Shown one piece after another: positions 53,238-61,823 of a stretch of 64,000 nucleotides of DNA. The position numbers were made by a program, and so were the translations under genes. The notes beneath the pieces were generated by a model. The model saw nothing but the letters and a program-made list of their open reading frames with translations. It was not told where the DNA came from and did not search any database. Source of the DNA: an uncultured Cohaesibacter sp. (GTDB lineage Bacteria; Pseudomonadota; Alphaproteobacteria; Rhizobiales; Cohaesibacteraceae). The stretch's first letter is position 1. Each line of letters starts with the position of its first letter. The stretch lies in NCBI RefSeq assembly GCF_963667045.1, contig NZ_OY762934.1, positions 186,001-250,000 on the forward strand, in the 5' to 3' direction.

Positions 53238-54257
53238 TTATTTGAAGTATGCTTCGGCTTCGTCGATGCTCAGAGAGCTGGTGTAGGAATAGAAACCGGG
53301 TTTGCCTTCCAGTTCCTTGGCAACAGTTGCGACATTGTCGCCGCTGATGAACGGGATTGGCAGATACAAGGCGTTCTTGTACTGCCCCGCAGCAGCCGGT
53401 TCCTTCAGTTCACGCCCCTGCAGCATGAAGACAGCGACGTTGAGTGCGCTGGCCATGACCCCGGGAGGGTTCACGGATGCGCCGGAGTTGAAGTCGTTCT
53501 TGACCCATAGATCGATGAAGTCCTTGCGGATTTCGCCCGTTGCGGCCACTTCACCGGCCTTGCCTGCGTCCATCAGAGAGCGCCATGCACCGGCTGCCAT
53601 GCCATCCTGAACCCAGACGCCGTCAATGTCGGGATAGGTTGCCAGAAGGTTCTGCATGGCCTGCTGGCCCTGTGCCTGATCCCAGTTGGCGTTGACTTCG
53701 TTGACGACCTTGATGTCGGGATACTGGTTGAACACGCTGGTATAACCGGCAATCCGCATTTCATTGGCCGGATGGCCAGCCACGCCATTGATTGCGACGA
53801 CCTGCCCCTTGCCCTTCAGGGTTTCTGCGAGCCACTTGGCGCTGAGGGCTGCCCAATTGGTCTGGTCGATGCCTACATAGAGGGCGTCCTGAGACGAAAC
53901 TTCCGCATCCGTGGAGATGACGAGAATGCCATCTTCCTTGGCTTGTGAGAAGACGGGATCAAAGGCCGTCGGGCTGTTCGGGTTGATGATGATGGCGTTG
54001 ACGCCCTGATTGATGAAATTGCGGACGTGTGCGATCTGACCGGGGACGTCGACATTGGCGCTCTGCACAACGACCTTGACGTCTACACCCTTTTCTTTCC
54101 ATTTTTCAGCAGCTGCCTGAGCTTCTTCGATCATCTGGGTGCGCCATTCCGAGCCGACCCAACCATTTGATAGACCGATGGTGAACTCTTCAGCCTGCGC
54201 TGCCGGAATAGCCAGAGCCATGACGGCCATTCCCAGAAGTGCGTTCTTCAACTTCAT
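53238..54257 (-). CDS. Sugar ABC transporter substrate-binding protein (RbsB-like)
   Basis: 339 residues. Signal peptide MKLKNALLGMAVMALAIPA, cleaved near AQAEEF; the mature protein begins FTIGLSNGWVGSEWR and has the cluster-B pattern NAIIINPNSPTAFDPV and VGIDQTNW. GGGAGGA ribosome site. First gene of the minus-strand ABC-LacI-Gfo/Idh unit. Substrate unknown; ribose-, inositol- or sugar-amide-type ligands are possible. Confidence 0.9.
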   Translation of the reverse strand: MKLKNALLGMAVMALAIPAAQAEEFTIGLSNGWVGSEWRTQMIEEAQAAAEKWKEKGVDVKVVVQSANVDVPGQIAHVRNFINQGVNAIIINPNSPTAFDPVFSQAKEDGILVISTDAEVSSQDALYVGIDQTNWAALSAKWLAETLKGKGQVVAINGVAGHPANEMRIAGYTSVFNQYPDIKVVNEVNANWDQAQGQQAMQNLLATYPDIDGVWVQDGMAAGAWRSLMDAGKAGEVAATGEIRKDFIDLWVKNDFNSGASVNPPGVMASALNVAVFMLQGRELKEPAAAGQYKNALYLPIPFISGDNVATVAKELEGKPGFYSYTSSLSIDEAEAYFK

Positions 54258-54303
54258 CTGCTTCCTCCCTTGTCACAAATGATGAAAGCAGTTTGCTGAC
54301 TTA

Positions 54304-54317
54304 TGAAATCGATTTCA
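54304..54317. promoter_or_regulatory. LacI-type operator 1
   Basis: TGAAATCGATTTCA, a perfect 14-bp palindrome with the central CG step usual for LacI-family sites, 47 bases before the binding-protein start. Confidence 0.72.
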
Positions 54318-54326
54318 ATCGAAAAG

Positions 54327-54340
54327 TGTATTCGATTTCA
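54327..54340. promoter_or_regulatory. LacI-type operator 2 (imperfect)
   Basis: TGTATTCGATTTCA, 12 of 14 bases identical to operator 1, with starts 23 bases apart (about two helix turns). Tandem sites suggest cooperative binding. Confidence 0.5.
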
Positions 54341-54560
54341 TTGGCAGATTTCAGCGGATTTTGGACGCGTATGAGAAATGTTGAAATCTCTGTTTGTAAG
54401 GTCTTGAATATGCTCGCAGTATTTGAGTTGCCACGTGATTTGAAAAAAGCGTGAGTAGGCAAGAAAGGCTCCTTGGGTCGCCTGTCAATGCTACTAAATT
54501 GGTGGATCTCTGTGCAATTCTCGCCGATCGTGCAATATGCGCAGCCATTTTACGCGTGGC

Positions 54561-56075
54561 CTAGTTGGTGAAGATGTCGCGCGGGAGCGTGATCCCAACC
54601 CTCAGGCCTTCATTGCTGTTGCTCAAGGTCATCTCACCCTTGTGGTTGCGAATGATTTCATTGGCGATACTCAGCCCAAGCCCAACCCCTTTGGTCTTGT
54701 GCCCTTCATGACCTCGTTCAAATGGCAGGAAGACCTTCTCGATCTGGTCGCTCGGAATGCCCGGGCCACCATCGACAATGGTGATGACTGTTCGTTCGCT
54801 GCCATCGTAGCCGAGGGACACCTTGGCATAGCGTCCATATTTGAGGGCATTGTCGATGATGTTGGACAAGGCCCGGCGCAACTGTTTGGGGCGCCCGATC
54901 ATGAAGCCCTGTGTGAGGGCCGAGAGTTCTACCGAAGCGGCGACGCTGAAGACCGAAGCCACACCCTCAATCTCTATGGGCTGTTTCGAGTCGAAGGTCA
55001 CATTGAGTTCCATGTCCTGATAGTCGTCGCAGAGGCTGGTGATGAGCGAGCTCAGCGAGAAGCGGTGCCTCTCCTCGTTATTCTTGTGCAGGGAGAGGAA
55101 ATCGAGAGCGCCCTCGACCAGATCATGGATGGATTCAAGATCGTTGGCAAAGCGCTCCCTGATGTCGTCTTCCTTGATCATCTCGGTGCGCAGCAGCATG
55201 CGGGTAACCGGTGTGCGCAGATCATGGGAAATGGCGGCAAGGCCCAGAAGCTGGCGCTCCCTGTCCCGATCGAACCGCTTGACCAGCTCTCGCATGTTGT
55301 CCTGAATGGCCAGTGCCTCGGTCGGCGCGAAGCGCCCCAGAGACTTGCGGGTGAATTTGGTGCCGTTGCTGAGTTTCCTGAACGGGGCCATGAGTGTATT
55401 GGAAAAGGGGAAGCTGACCGAGAGGATAAGGATCGCGAGAAACAGGGTCATGAAGGCCCCTTGCGTTTCGGAAACGCGCACCCGCCATAGTCTGGGCGAG
55501 CTGATTGCCATGACACGGTCATCTTCTCCAAAGATGAAGAGGGTTGCATCAATGTCCTGACGAGCAATGGCCTGGGAAAGCGACGCCATGCGCATGGCGG
55601 CAGGAATGGACGCATTGGGGAACTGGTCGCCACCCTGGCTCTGAAGGGTTGGGGTGTAGATGCTGTCTTCATGCAGGCTGGTGCTATGCCGTTTGGCGCT
55701 CAGGAGCCCCGGCAGCGGTGGGGCTGCCGTGAACCGCACCGCAGCCCGGATCCGCTTGTCATTGAGCGTCAGGATCAGGGGCGACACATAGCTGTCTGTC
55801 TCTTTTGGGAAACTGTCGAGCATGTGAAAGCTGTAGGGTTGCTCGTCGCTGTTGCAAGGATCTTCCTGAAATGTAGCGGTCTCGATGCATTGCTCAATGA
55901 TCTGGGACAGATGCCCGCCGGTCATTTCGGCGATGGTGATCTCGTTTCTGCGGACCAGATAGGTCTCAATCACGATCCACGTCGTCCCGATCCCGGCAAC
56001 AAAGGCAAGGGAGAGCATCGTTGCGATGCGGGCAGCCTGACTGCGCGGGAAGATCGACAGGATGAATTGCCACAT
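54561..56075 (-). CDS. Sensor histidine kinase (GtrS-like)
   Basis: 504 residues. TM1 about 13-38, a large periplasmic sensor domain with a Cys pair (EQCIETATFQEDPCNSD), TM2 in AFMTLFLAILILSVSF, HAMP, H box AAISHDLRTPVTRM, N box SNIIDNALKYG, G1 VDGGPGIP and G2 KGVGLGLSIANE. It lies directly after a response regulator that is divergent from a glucose-type ABC operon, the same arrangement as Pseudomonas gltR-gtrS next to the glucose importer genes, so it probably senses a sugar or sugar acid. Confidence 0.88.
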   Translation of the reverse strand: MWQFILSIFPRSQAARIATMLSLAFVAGIGTTWIVIETYLVRRNEITIAEMTGGHLSQIIEQCIETATFQEDPCNSDEQPYSFHMLDSFPKETDSYVSPLILTLNDKRIRAAVRFTAAPPLPGLLSAKRHSTSLHEDSIYTPTLQSQGGDQFPNASIPAAMRMASLSQAIARQDIDATLFIFGEDDRVMAISSPRLWRVRVSETQGAFMTLFLAILILSVSFPFSNTLMAPFRKLSNGTKFTRKSLGRFAPTEALAIQDNMRELVKRFDRDRERQLLGLAAISHDLRTPVTRMLLRTEMIKEDDIRERFANDLESIHDLVEGALDFLSLHKNNEERHRFSLSSLITSLCDDYQDMELNVTFDSKQPIEIEGVASVFSVAASVELSALTQGFMIGRPKQLRRALSNIIDNALKYGRYAKVSLGYDGSERTVITIVDGGPGIPSDQIEKVFLPFERGHEGHKTKGVGLGLSIANEIIRNHKGEMTLSNSNEGLRVGITLPRDIFTN

Positions 56076-56090
56076 GGTGTTGCGGTCTTT

Positions 56091-56822
56091 CTAGAGATTG
56101 AATTTCAGGTCCCGGGATGCCCTGCCCGAAGATTCTATTTCAGAACAGAATTTGTAGCCCTGATTGCGAACGGTCCGGATGAACTGGGCCTTGCTGTCGA
56201 CGTCGGTGATCTTCTTGCGCAGACGGCTGACAAGAATATCGATCCGCCGGTCACCCGGTTCGATGTCGTGGCCAATGAGCAACTGGGCCAACTCGTCACG
56301 GGAAACCGGATTGGGAGAGGCATGCACCAGTATCGACAGGACGGCATATTCCCTTGTGCTGAGCGGCACCAGCAGGTTGCCAGGTGCGTGCAACTGCTCG
56401 TTGGTCAGATCAAGCAGCCAGCCGCTGAAGGTAAGTTTACCCGTCGTGGCCGAACGCTCGCCGGGACCGGTGCGTCGCAACAGTGCATTGATTCGAGCCA
56501 ATAGCTCACGAGGATTGAATGGTTTTTCCATATAGTCATCGGCGCCCAGTTCGAGACCGATGATCCGCTCGGTGTCTCCCTTGACTGCGGACAGGATAAT
56601 GATGGGAATGCGGGACGTTGCCCGAACCTTCTTGCAGAAAGCGAGGCCGCTTTCGCCGGGCAGCATCAGGTCGACGATCAGCAGATCGAACAGCACATTG
56701 CCACGCCTGTAGGCGGCTTCTGCGGATTCTGACACGACGCACTGAAAATTGCGTGCAACCAGATATGATGACAACAGAGACGAAATCTCGGGATCATCTT
56801 CTATGATGTGGATACGTTGCAC
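56091..56822 (-). CDS. OmpR-family response regulator (GltR-like)
   Basis: 243 residues. Receiver domain with IIEDDPE, phospho-acceptor Asp in LLIVDLMLPGESG and Lys in EKPFNPREL; winged-helix output domain with DRRIDILVSRLRKKI and RTVRNQGYKF. A 15-base gap separates it from the kinase. The promoter region shared with the plus-strand binding-protein gene contains a 23-bp palindrome that is a good candidate for its site. Confidence 0.92.
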   Translation of the reverse strand: MQRIHIIEDDPEISSLLSSYLVARNFQCVVSESAEAAYRRGNVLFDLLIVDLMLPGESGLAFCKKVRATSRIPIIILSAVKGDTERIIGLELGADDYMEKPFNPRELLARINALLRRTGPGERSATTGKLTFSGWLLDLTNEQLHAPGNLLVPLSTREYAVLSILVHASPNPVSRDELAQLLIGHDIEPGDRRIDILVSRLRKKITDVDSKAQFIRTVRNQGYKFCSEIESSGRASRDLKFNL

Positions 56823-56877
56823 CCCTGCTCCTCCCTTATCATACTCTTGAATAATCTGTTTTGTTCAACAAGAGCGA

Positions 56878-56900
56878 GAATGTTACAATTTGTAACATTC
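56878..56900. promoter_or_regulatory. 23-bp palindrome between the gltR-like and gtsA-like genes
   Basis: Arms GAATGTTACAA and TTGTAACATTC around one central T, perfectly symmetric. Additional half sites TTGTAAT (56906) and TTACAA (56934) follow. Located 56 bases upstream of the response-regulator start and 118 upstream of the binding-protein start. Confidence 0.65.
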
Positions 56901-57017
56901 AACGGTTGTAATCACGTTTTCTGATACAAAAACTTACAAAAACCTGCTGCTGCCGTCCGAGATTCCATTTTACTATGATACTGCATATTTGTTTTCATTT
57001 TATCTTGGGAGGAAAAA

Positions 57018-58268
57018 ATGAAATCTTTGAAACTCGCCCTCATGGGCGCAATAGCGTTGGCCGCTATGCCTCTGGCTGCACAGGCCGAACCTGTCGCCGA
57101 AGTCCTGCACTACTGGACATCCGGTGGCGAAGCCAAAGCCATCAAGGAACTGCAACAGGCTTTTGAGAAACGCGGCGGCAAATGGATTGATGCGCCGGTT
57201 GCCGGTGGCGGCGGTGATGCTCAGGCCGCCGTTCTGCGCTCGCGCGTGCTGGCTGGTGATCCACCGGCAGCGGTGCAGATCAAGGGCCCGAACATTGCCG
57301 AATGGGCAGCCGCCGGTGCTCTTGGCGATCTGACCGCAGTGGCAACCACCCAGAAGTGGGATGACATCCTGCCACAGGCTATCAAGGACGTGGTCAAGTA
57401 TGACGGTCACTATGTCGCTGTTCCGGTCAATGTGCATCGTGTGGACTGGATCTGGGCCAATCCGGAAGTGCTGGCCAAGGTTGGCGCCGAAGTGCCAAAG
57501 ACCTGGGACGAATTCAACGCAACTGCCGACAAGCTGAAAGCAGCCGGCATCGTGCCTCTGGCTTATGGTGGCCAGCCATGGCAGGACGCTACCGTTTTCG
57601 AAACGGTTGTTCTCGGTATCGGCGGCGTGGACTTCTACAAGAAGGCCATGGTTGATCTTGATGAAGAGGCTCTTGGCTCTCCGACCATGGTCAAGGTCTT
57701 CGACCAGATGCGCAAGATGCGCGATTATGTCGACCCGGACTATCCGGGACGCGACTGGAACCTTGCCACCGCCATGGTCATGCGCGGTGAAGCGGCCATG
57801 CAGATCATGGGCGACTGGGCAAAGGGTGAATTTGCGGCTGCTGGCAAGAAGCCCGGCGTCGACTATATTTGCGCGCCAACACCGTCTGAAGGCGGCTATA
57901 TCCTGAACTCTGACAGCTTTGCCATGTTCAATGTGAAGGGCGAAGACAAGAAAGAGGGTCAGGCCCTGCTCGCTGAGCTTATCCTTGGCAAGGAATTCCA
58001 GGAAACCTTTAACCTTTACAAGGGGTCCATCCCTGCCCGCATGGACGTTCCCATGGACAAGTTTGATGCCTGTGCCATCAAATCCATGGAAGACATGACG
58101 GCCGCCGCCAAAAACGATACGCTGGTTGGCTCTGTTGCCCACGAAATCGCTCAGGCTGGGGCCGTTCGCGGTGCTTTCCTTGACGTGGTCACGGCTCACT
58201 TCAACTCTGACATGAGCTCTGAAGAAGCAACCAAGAAACTGATTGAAGCGATCAATCTCGCCAAATAG
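57018..58268 (+). CDS. gtsA: Glucose/mannose-type ABC substrate-binding protein (GtsA-like)
   Basis: 416 residues. Signal peptide MKSLKLALMGAIALAAMPLA cleaved near AQAEP; mature start VAEVLHYWTSGGEAKAIKEL, then DAQAAVLRSRVLAGDPPAAVQIKG, matching pseudomonad glucose-binding GltB/GtsA proteins as I remember them. GGGAGGAAAA ribosome site. First gene of a four-gene operon next to a GltR/GtrS-like system, which supports glucose (or mannose/galactose) as the substrate. Confidence 0.85.
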   Translation: MKSLKLALMGAIALAAMPLAAQAEPVAEVLHYWTSGGEAKAIKELQQAFEKRGGKWIDAPVAGGGGDAQAAVLRSRVLAGDPPAAVQIKGPNIAEWAAAGALGDLTAVATTQKWDDILPQAIKDVVKYDGHYVAVPVNVHRVDWIWANPEVLAKVGAEVPKTWDEFNATADKLKAAGIVPLAYGGQPWQDATVFETVVLGIGGVDFYKKAMVDLDEEALGSPTMVKVFDQMRKMRDYVDPDYPGRDWNLATAMVMRGEAAMQIMGDWAKGEFAAAGKKPGVDYICAPTPSEGGYILNSDSFAMFNVKGEDKKEGQALLAELILGKEFQETFNLYKGSIPARMDVPMDKFDACAIKSMEDMTAAAKNDTLVGSVAHEIAQAGAVRGAFLDVVTAHFNSDMSSEEATKKLIEAINLAK

Positions 58269-58283
58269 CAGTTTTCTGGCCTG

Positions 58284-58309
58284 GAGCCGACCGCATCAGC
58301 GGTCGGCTC
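58284..58309 (+). other. Intercistronic hairpin after the gtsA-like gene
   Basis: Perfect 11-bp stem GAGCCGACCGC/GCGGTCGGCTC, loop ATCA, 16 bases after the stop codon. No U tract; the permease gene starts about 90 bases on. Likely mRNA stabiliser, as in the other binding-protein operons here. Confidence 0.68.
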
Positions 58310-58397
58310 AAACGACCATGGGGACTGGTTGTCCAATCCTTTCCAATCCTTGAAAGCGGAATGGTGTCTGGCCTCTAAACTAGAAAGGAGAGCCCAA

Positions 58398-59294
58398 ATG
58401 GCTAGTGTTGCGGCGCGGATGGCGGACAGGCTGGAACGCTGGATTCCCAAGATTGTTATCGCTCCCGGCTTTCTGGCAATTCTGCTGTTTGTCTATGGAT
58501 TCATCATCTGGACGGCCTATATCTCGTTTTCGAAATCGAGGATGCTACCCAATTACGATCTTATCGGCCTGCGCCAGTATGAGCGTCTGTTCCAGATGGA
58601 TCGTTGGAATGTCGCTTTCACAAACCTTCTGATCTTTGGTGCAACATTCATCCTCATCTCGATCGTCATCGGCGTTTTGCTGGCCGTTCTGCTGGACCAG
58701 CGCATTCGCATCGAGGGGGCGATCAGGACCATCTATCTCTATCCCATGGCGATTTCCTTCGTCATTACGGGTACGGCATGGAAATGGATCATGAACCCGT
58801 CTCTCGGGCTGGAAACCGTGGTGCGGTCGTGGGGTTGGGAATCCTTTTCCTTTGGCTGGATCGTCGACCAGAACATGGCTGTCTATGCACTCGTCATGGC
58901 TGCTGTCTGGCAGTCGTCCGGCTTTGTCATGGCGCTGTTTCTGTCGGCCCTGCGCAGTGTCGACCAGGACATCATCAAGGCGGCCAGCCTTGATGGAGCA
59001 TCGACCACGAAGATCTATCTGCGGATCATCCTGCCTTCCATGCGACCGGTGTTCATGAGCGCCGTCGTCATCCTGTCGCATCTGGCAATCAAGAGCTTCG
59101 ACCTTGTCGTCGCCTTGACCAATGGCGGTCCGGGCTACTCTTCCACGCTGCCTGCGAACTTCATGTATGAAATGACCTTCCGGCGTAATGAAATTGGCGT
59201 CGGTGCGGCGTCGGCCATCATCATGCTGGCCACTGTGGTGGCGATCATGGTGCCTTATCTCTATTCGGAATTGCGAGGGTCGAAAAATGTCTAA
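58398..59294 (+). CDS. gtsB: Carbohydrate ABC permease (GtsB-like, MalF type)
   Basis: 298 residues, six helices. The cytoplasmic EAA loop is DQDIIKAASLDGASTTKIYLRIILP. The ATG at 58398 follows AAAGGAGA closely; the frame continues upstream to 58329 without support. Overlaps the second permease gene by 8 bases. Confidence 0.88.
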   Translation: MASVAARMADRLERWIPKIVIAPGFLAILLFVYGFIIWTAYISFSKSRMLPNYDLIGLRQYERLFQMDRWNVAFTNLLIFGATFILISIVIGVLLAVLLDQRIRIEGAIRTIYLYPMAISFVITGTAWKWIMNPSLGLETVVRSWGWESFSFGWIVDQNMAVYALVMAAVWQSSGFVMALFLSALRSVDQDIIKAASLDGASTTKIYLRIILPSMRPVFMSAVVILSHLAIKSFDLVVALTNGGPGYSSTLPANFMYEMTFRRNEIGVGAASAIIMLATVVAIMVPYLYSELRGSKNV

Positions 59295-60174
59295 TCTGGA
59301 TATCGTAAGACCCGAAAATACATCCTTTCATTGGGTCGGGCGGCTGTTGATCTGGGCCATTCTGTTGCTGTTCTGCCTGTGGTTCCTTATGCCCGCCTAT
59401 GTGGTGATCAGTACATCGCTGAAGAACCTTGAGGAAATTCGCGGTGGCTCGCTTCTGGCCCTGCCCCATGAGTTGAATTTCACCGCATGGACCCATGCCT
59501 GGAACGAAGCCTGCATCGGGGTCCAGTGTTCGGGTCTCAAACCCTATTTCTGGAACTCGGTGAAGATGGTGGTGCCTGCGGTTTTTTTCTCGACGATATT
59601 GGGTGCCCTCACCGGTTACACGCTGACGAAATGGCGGTTCCGGGGCAGCAATGTCATCTTTGCGCTGATCCTGTTCGGCTGTTTCGTGCCGTTTCAGGTG
59701 GTCATCCTGCCGATGGCGCAAACCCTTGGCATCCTGAGGCTGACCAACACTGTCTATGGCCTCATTCTGGTGCACTCGATCTATGGGTTGGCTTTCACAA
59801 CCCTGTTCTTCCGAAACTACTATGTAACCATCCCGGATGAACTGATCCGGGCTGCAACAATCGACGGGGCGGGATTCTTTACGATCTTCTTCCGTATCCT
59901 GCTGCCGATCTCGCCTCCCATCATCGTGGTGGCCGTGATCTGGCAGTTCACCCAGATCTGGAACGACTTCCTGTTCGGGGTTAGCTTCACCACGGGGGGA
60001 TCACAGCCGCTGATGGTCGCCCTCAACAATCTTGTCAATACGACCACCGGGGTCAAGCAGTACAACGTAGACATGGCTGCCGCCCTGATCACGGCAACGC
60101 CAACGCTATTGGTCTATATCGTTGCCGGTCGGTATTTCGTGCGTGGCCTGACCGCAGGCTCGGTTAAAGGATAA
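59287..60174 (+). CDS. gtsC: Carbohydrate ABC permease (GtsC-like, MalG type)
   Basis: 295 residues, six helices, EAA loop DELIRAATIDGAGFFTIFFRILLP. The ATG at 59287 lies inside the gtsB end. Partner of the 58398 permease in one channel. The C terminus VAGRYFVRGLTAGSVKG is typical for the last permease of CUT1 sugar importers. Confidence 0.88.
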   Translation: MSNLDIVRPENTSFHWVGRLLIWAILLLFCLWFLMPAYVVISTSLKNLEEIRGGSLLALPHELNFTAWTHAWNEACIGVQCSGLKPYFWNSVKMVVPAVFFSTILGALTGYTLTKWRFRGSNVIFALILFGCFVPFQVVILPMAQTLGILRLTNTVYGLILVHSIYGLAFTTLFFRNYYVTIPDELIRAATIDGAGFFTIFFRILLPISPPIIVVAVIWQFTQIWNDFLFGVSFTTGGSQPLMVALNNLVNTTTGVKQYNVDMAAALITATPTLLVYIVAGRYFVRGLTAGSVKG

Positions 60175-60186
60175 GGAGTAATCAGC

Positions 60187-61302
60187 ATGGCATCCCTGTC
60201 TATCAGAAATGCGGTCAAACGCTTTGGCTCGGTCGAGGTGATCAGGGACGTATCCCTCGATCTGAAGGATGGCGAATTCCTCGTGCTGCTCGGAGCGTCG
60301 GGTTGTGGCAAGTCTACATTGCTCAACATGATTGCTGGCCTTGAGAGCATCACCGAGGGGGAAATTCTCATCGGCGACCGGGTCGTCAACGACGTTCACC
60401 CGAAAGACCGCGACATCGCGATGGTCTTCCAGTCCTATGCGCTCTATCCCAACATGACCGTTGAGAAGAACATTGCCTTCGGGCTGGAAATGCGCGGCAT
60501 TCCCAAGGAAGAACGCAACAAGCTGGTCTCTGAAGTGGCCACGATGCTGCAGATTGATCACCTGATGGATCGCAAGCCTGCCCAGCTTTCGGGCGGCCAG
60601 CGCCAGCGTGTGGCGATGGGGCGGGCGCTGGTTCGGCGGCCGGAAATCTTCCTGTTCGATGAACCGCTGTCCAACCTCGACGCCAAGTTGCGGCTTGAAA
60701 TGCGAACGGAAATCAAACGCTTGCACAAGGAGCTGAACGCAACGATCGTGTATGTGACCCATGACCAGATCGAAGCCATGACACTTGCTGACCGGATTGC
60801 GATCCTCAAGGACGGGGTCGTGCAGCAATATGCGACCCCGGCCGAGATTTACAACCGGCCCGCCAATGTGTTCATCGCCAGCCTTGTCGGATCGCCGCCG
60901 ATGAACTTCCTCAAGGGTCGTCTGGAAAAGACTGCCGATGACATCATCGCCCATGTGCCCCTGACCAGGGATGCCTCGGGCCATACCCTCGATCTGTCGC
61001 TCAAGGGCTATGATTCCGATCTGTCAGCCTATGTCGGCAAGGAGGCCATCATCGGCATTCGACCTGAAAATATCAGCTACACCGAGGAACCGGTGAAGGA
61101 AGGCCATGAGGTGGTGACCGGTGTCGTTGACGTTGTCGAACCAACGGGCGCAGACACTCTTTGCCACATCAAGTGGGGGATCAATTCGGTTCTTGCTCGA
61201 ATAAACAATACCATCGAGGTGGAGATCGGCGACCACTTCAATTGCGCCATCGACATGAAGCGGGCCAATGTCTTCGATCCGGAAACAGAAAAACGGATCT
61301 GA
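60187..61302 (+). CDS. gtsD: Carbohydrate ABC ATPase (GtsD/UgpC/MalK type)
   Basis: 371 residues. Walker A GASGCGKST, Q-loop VFQSYALYP, signature LSGGQRQRV, Walker B FLFDEPLSNLD, switch His in YVTHDQ; the C-terminal TOBE/regulatory domain ends with GIRPENISY and a beta-rich tail. A 12-base gap after gtsC with GATAAGGAG. Energises the gts-like importer. Confidence 0.92.
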   Translation: MASLSIRNAVKRFGSVEVIRDVSLDLKDGEFLVLLGASGCGKSTLLNMIAGLESITEGEILIGDRVVNDVHPKDRDIAMVFQSYALYPNMTVEKNIAFGLEMRGIPKEERNKLVSEVATMLQIDHLMDRKPAQLSGGQRQRVAMGRALVRRPEIFLFDEPLSNLDAKLRLEMRTEIKRLHKELNATIVYVTHDQIEAMTLADRIAILKDGVVQQYATPAEIYNRPANVFIASLVGSPPMNFLKGRLEKTADDIIAHVPLTRDASGHTLDLSLKGYDSDLSAYVGKEAIIGIRPENISYTEEPVKEGHEVVTGVVDVVEPTGADTLCHIKWGINSVLARINNTIEVEIGDHFNCAIDMKRANVFDPETEKRI

Positions 61303-61337
61303 CATAGTCATCCGCTTGTCAACCACCACAAGATACG

Positions 61338-61375
61338 CATCCGGTTGCCGTCGCTGACTCTAGCCGGATGATTTT
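61338..61375 (+). terminator. Weak terminator of the gts-like operon
   Basis: CATCCGG/CCGGATG stem (61338-61344, 61364-61370), long 19-base loop, tail ATTTTA. Correct position for the plus-strand operon but not strong. Confidence 0.45.
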
Positions 61376-61490
61376 ACTGGAAGCTTCCCTTCCATTGGGG
61401 CACTTTCCGGTCTGTGGCCTCTCAAAGGCGTAACAGAGGCAACCTGACAGCACGTGCTCGGTGAAGGGATCGGCAAGATTTGGGCAGCCC

Positions 61491-61528
61491 AAAAAAAATG
61501 AGGCCCGACCGATTGGCTGGACCTCATT
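61491..61528 (-). terminator. Orphan minus-strand terminator-like hairpin
   Basis: AATGAGG/CCTCATT stem (61497-61503, 61522-61528), extended by an inner CC/GG, followed on the minus strand by at least eight T. The nearest minus-strand gene (BMP) already has its own terminator at 61755, so this one lacks an obvious gene. Confidence 0.6.
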
Positions 61529-61754
61529 GACAACAATCTTTAGAACGGGTCCCCCAAATATTCGGCTCCTGGATTGCTGCCCTGGAAACTTCTGGTGATT
61601 AAATATCAACGACTGACATTTTGCTCCAAGATGGCAGAAATTGCAATAAGTCAAGTGTACCAGTGCAATGCACTAGTTCTAACGTATAAGAACTTTCCCC
61701 AAAGTCTTATCTGACGAGGTTTTGGGCGATGCTGCGAAGAGTTGGTCTTTCCGC

Positions 61755-61789
61755 AAAAAAATCTCCTCCGAACGATCATCCGGAGGAGA
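61755..61789 (-). terminator. Rho-independent terminator of the BMP gene
   Basis: Perfect 9-bp stem TCTCCTCCG/CGGAGGAGA (61762-61770, 61781-61789) followed on the minus strand by TTTTTTT. Lies 35 bases after the BMP stop codon. Confidence 0.88.
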
Positions 61790-61823
61790 CACATTCAAGC
61801 CGGTTGTGCAGGCAAAGGCGTTA

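Larger units (their letters stand above)
54258..54560. other. Intergenic region upstream of the sugar ABC operon
   Basis: About 300 bases with no gene. It holds the operon promoter and the two LacI-type operators. The right half (54430-54560), next to the convergent end of the histidine-kinase gene, shows nothing recognisable. Confidence 0.5.
61303..61823. other. Intergenic region between convergent ABC operons
   Basis: No credible coding sequence. It contains one plus-strand and two minus-strand terminator-like hairpins, annotated separately. The minus-strand interval between the two terminators (61530-61754) could encode a small RNA, but no convincing promoter was found. Confidence 0.45.

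Noticed and set aside
57000-58199. 399-residue minus-strand frame opposite the gtsA-like gene
   Set aside because: Antisense shadow caused by codon bias; the plus strand has a signal peptide, ribosome site and family motifs.
61497-61528. Hairpin considered as the end of an insertion sequence
   Set aside because: No transposase frame, no matching inverted end and no target duplication; a terminator explains the T run.
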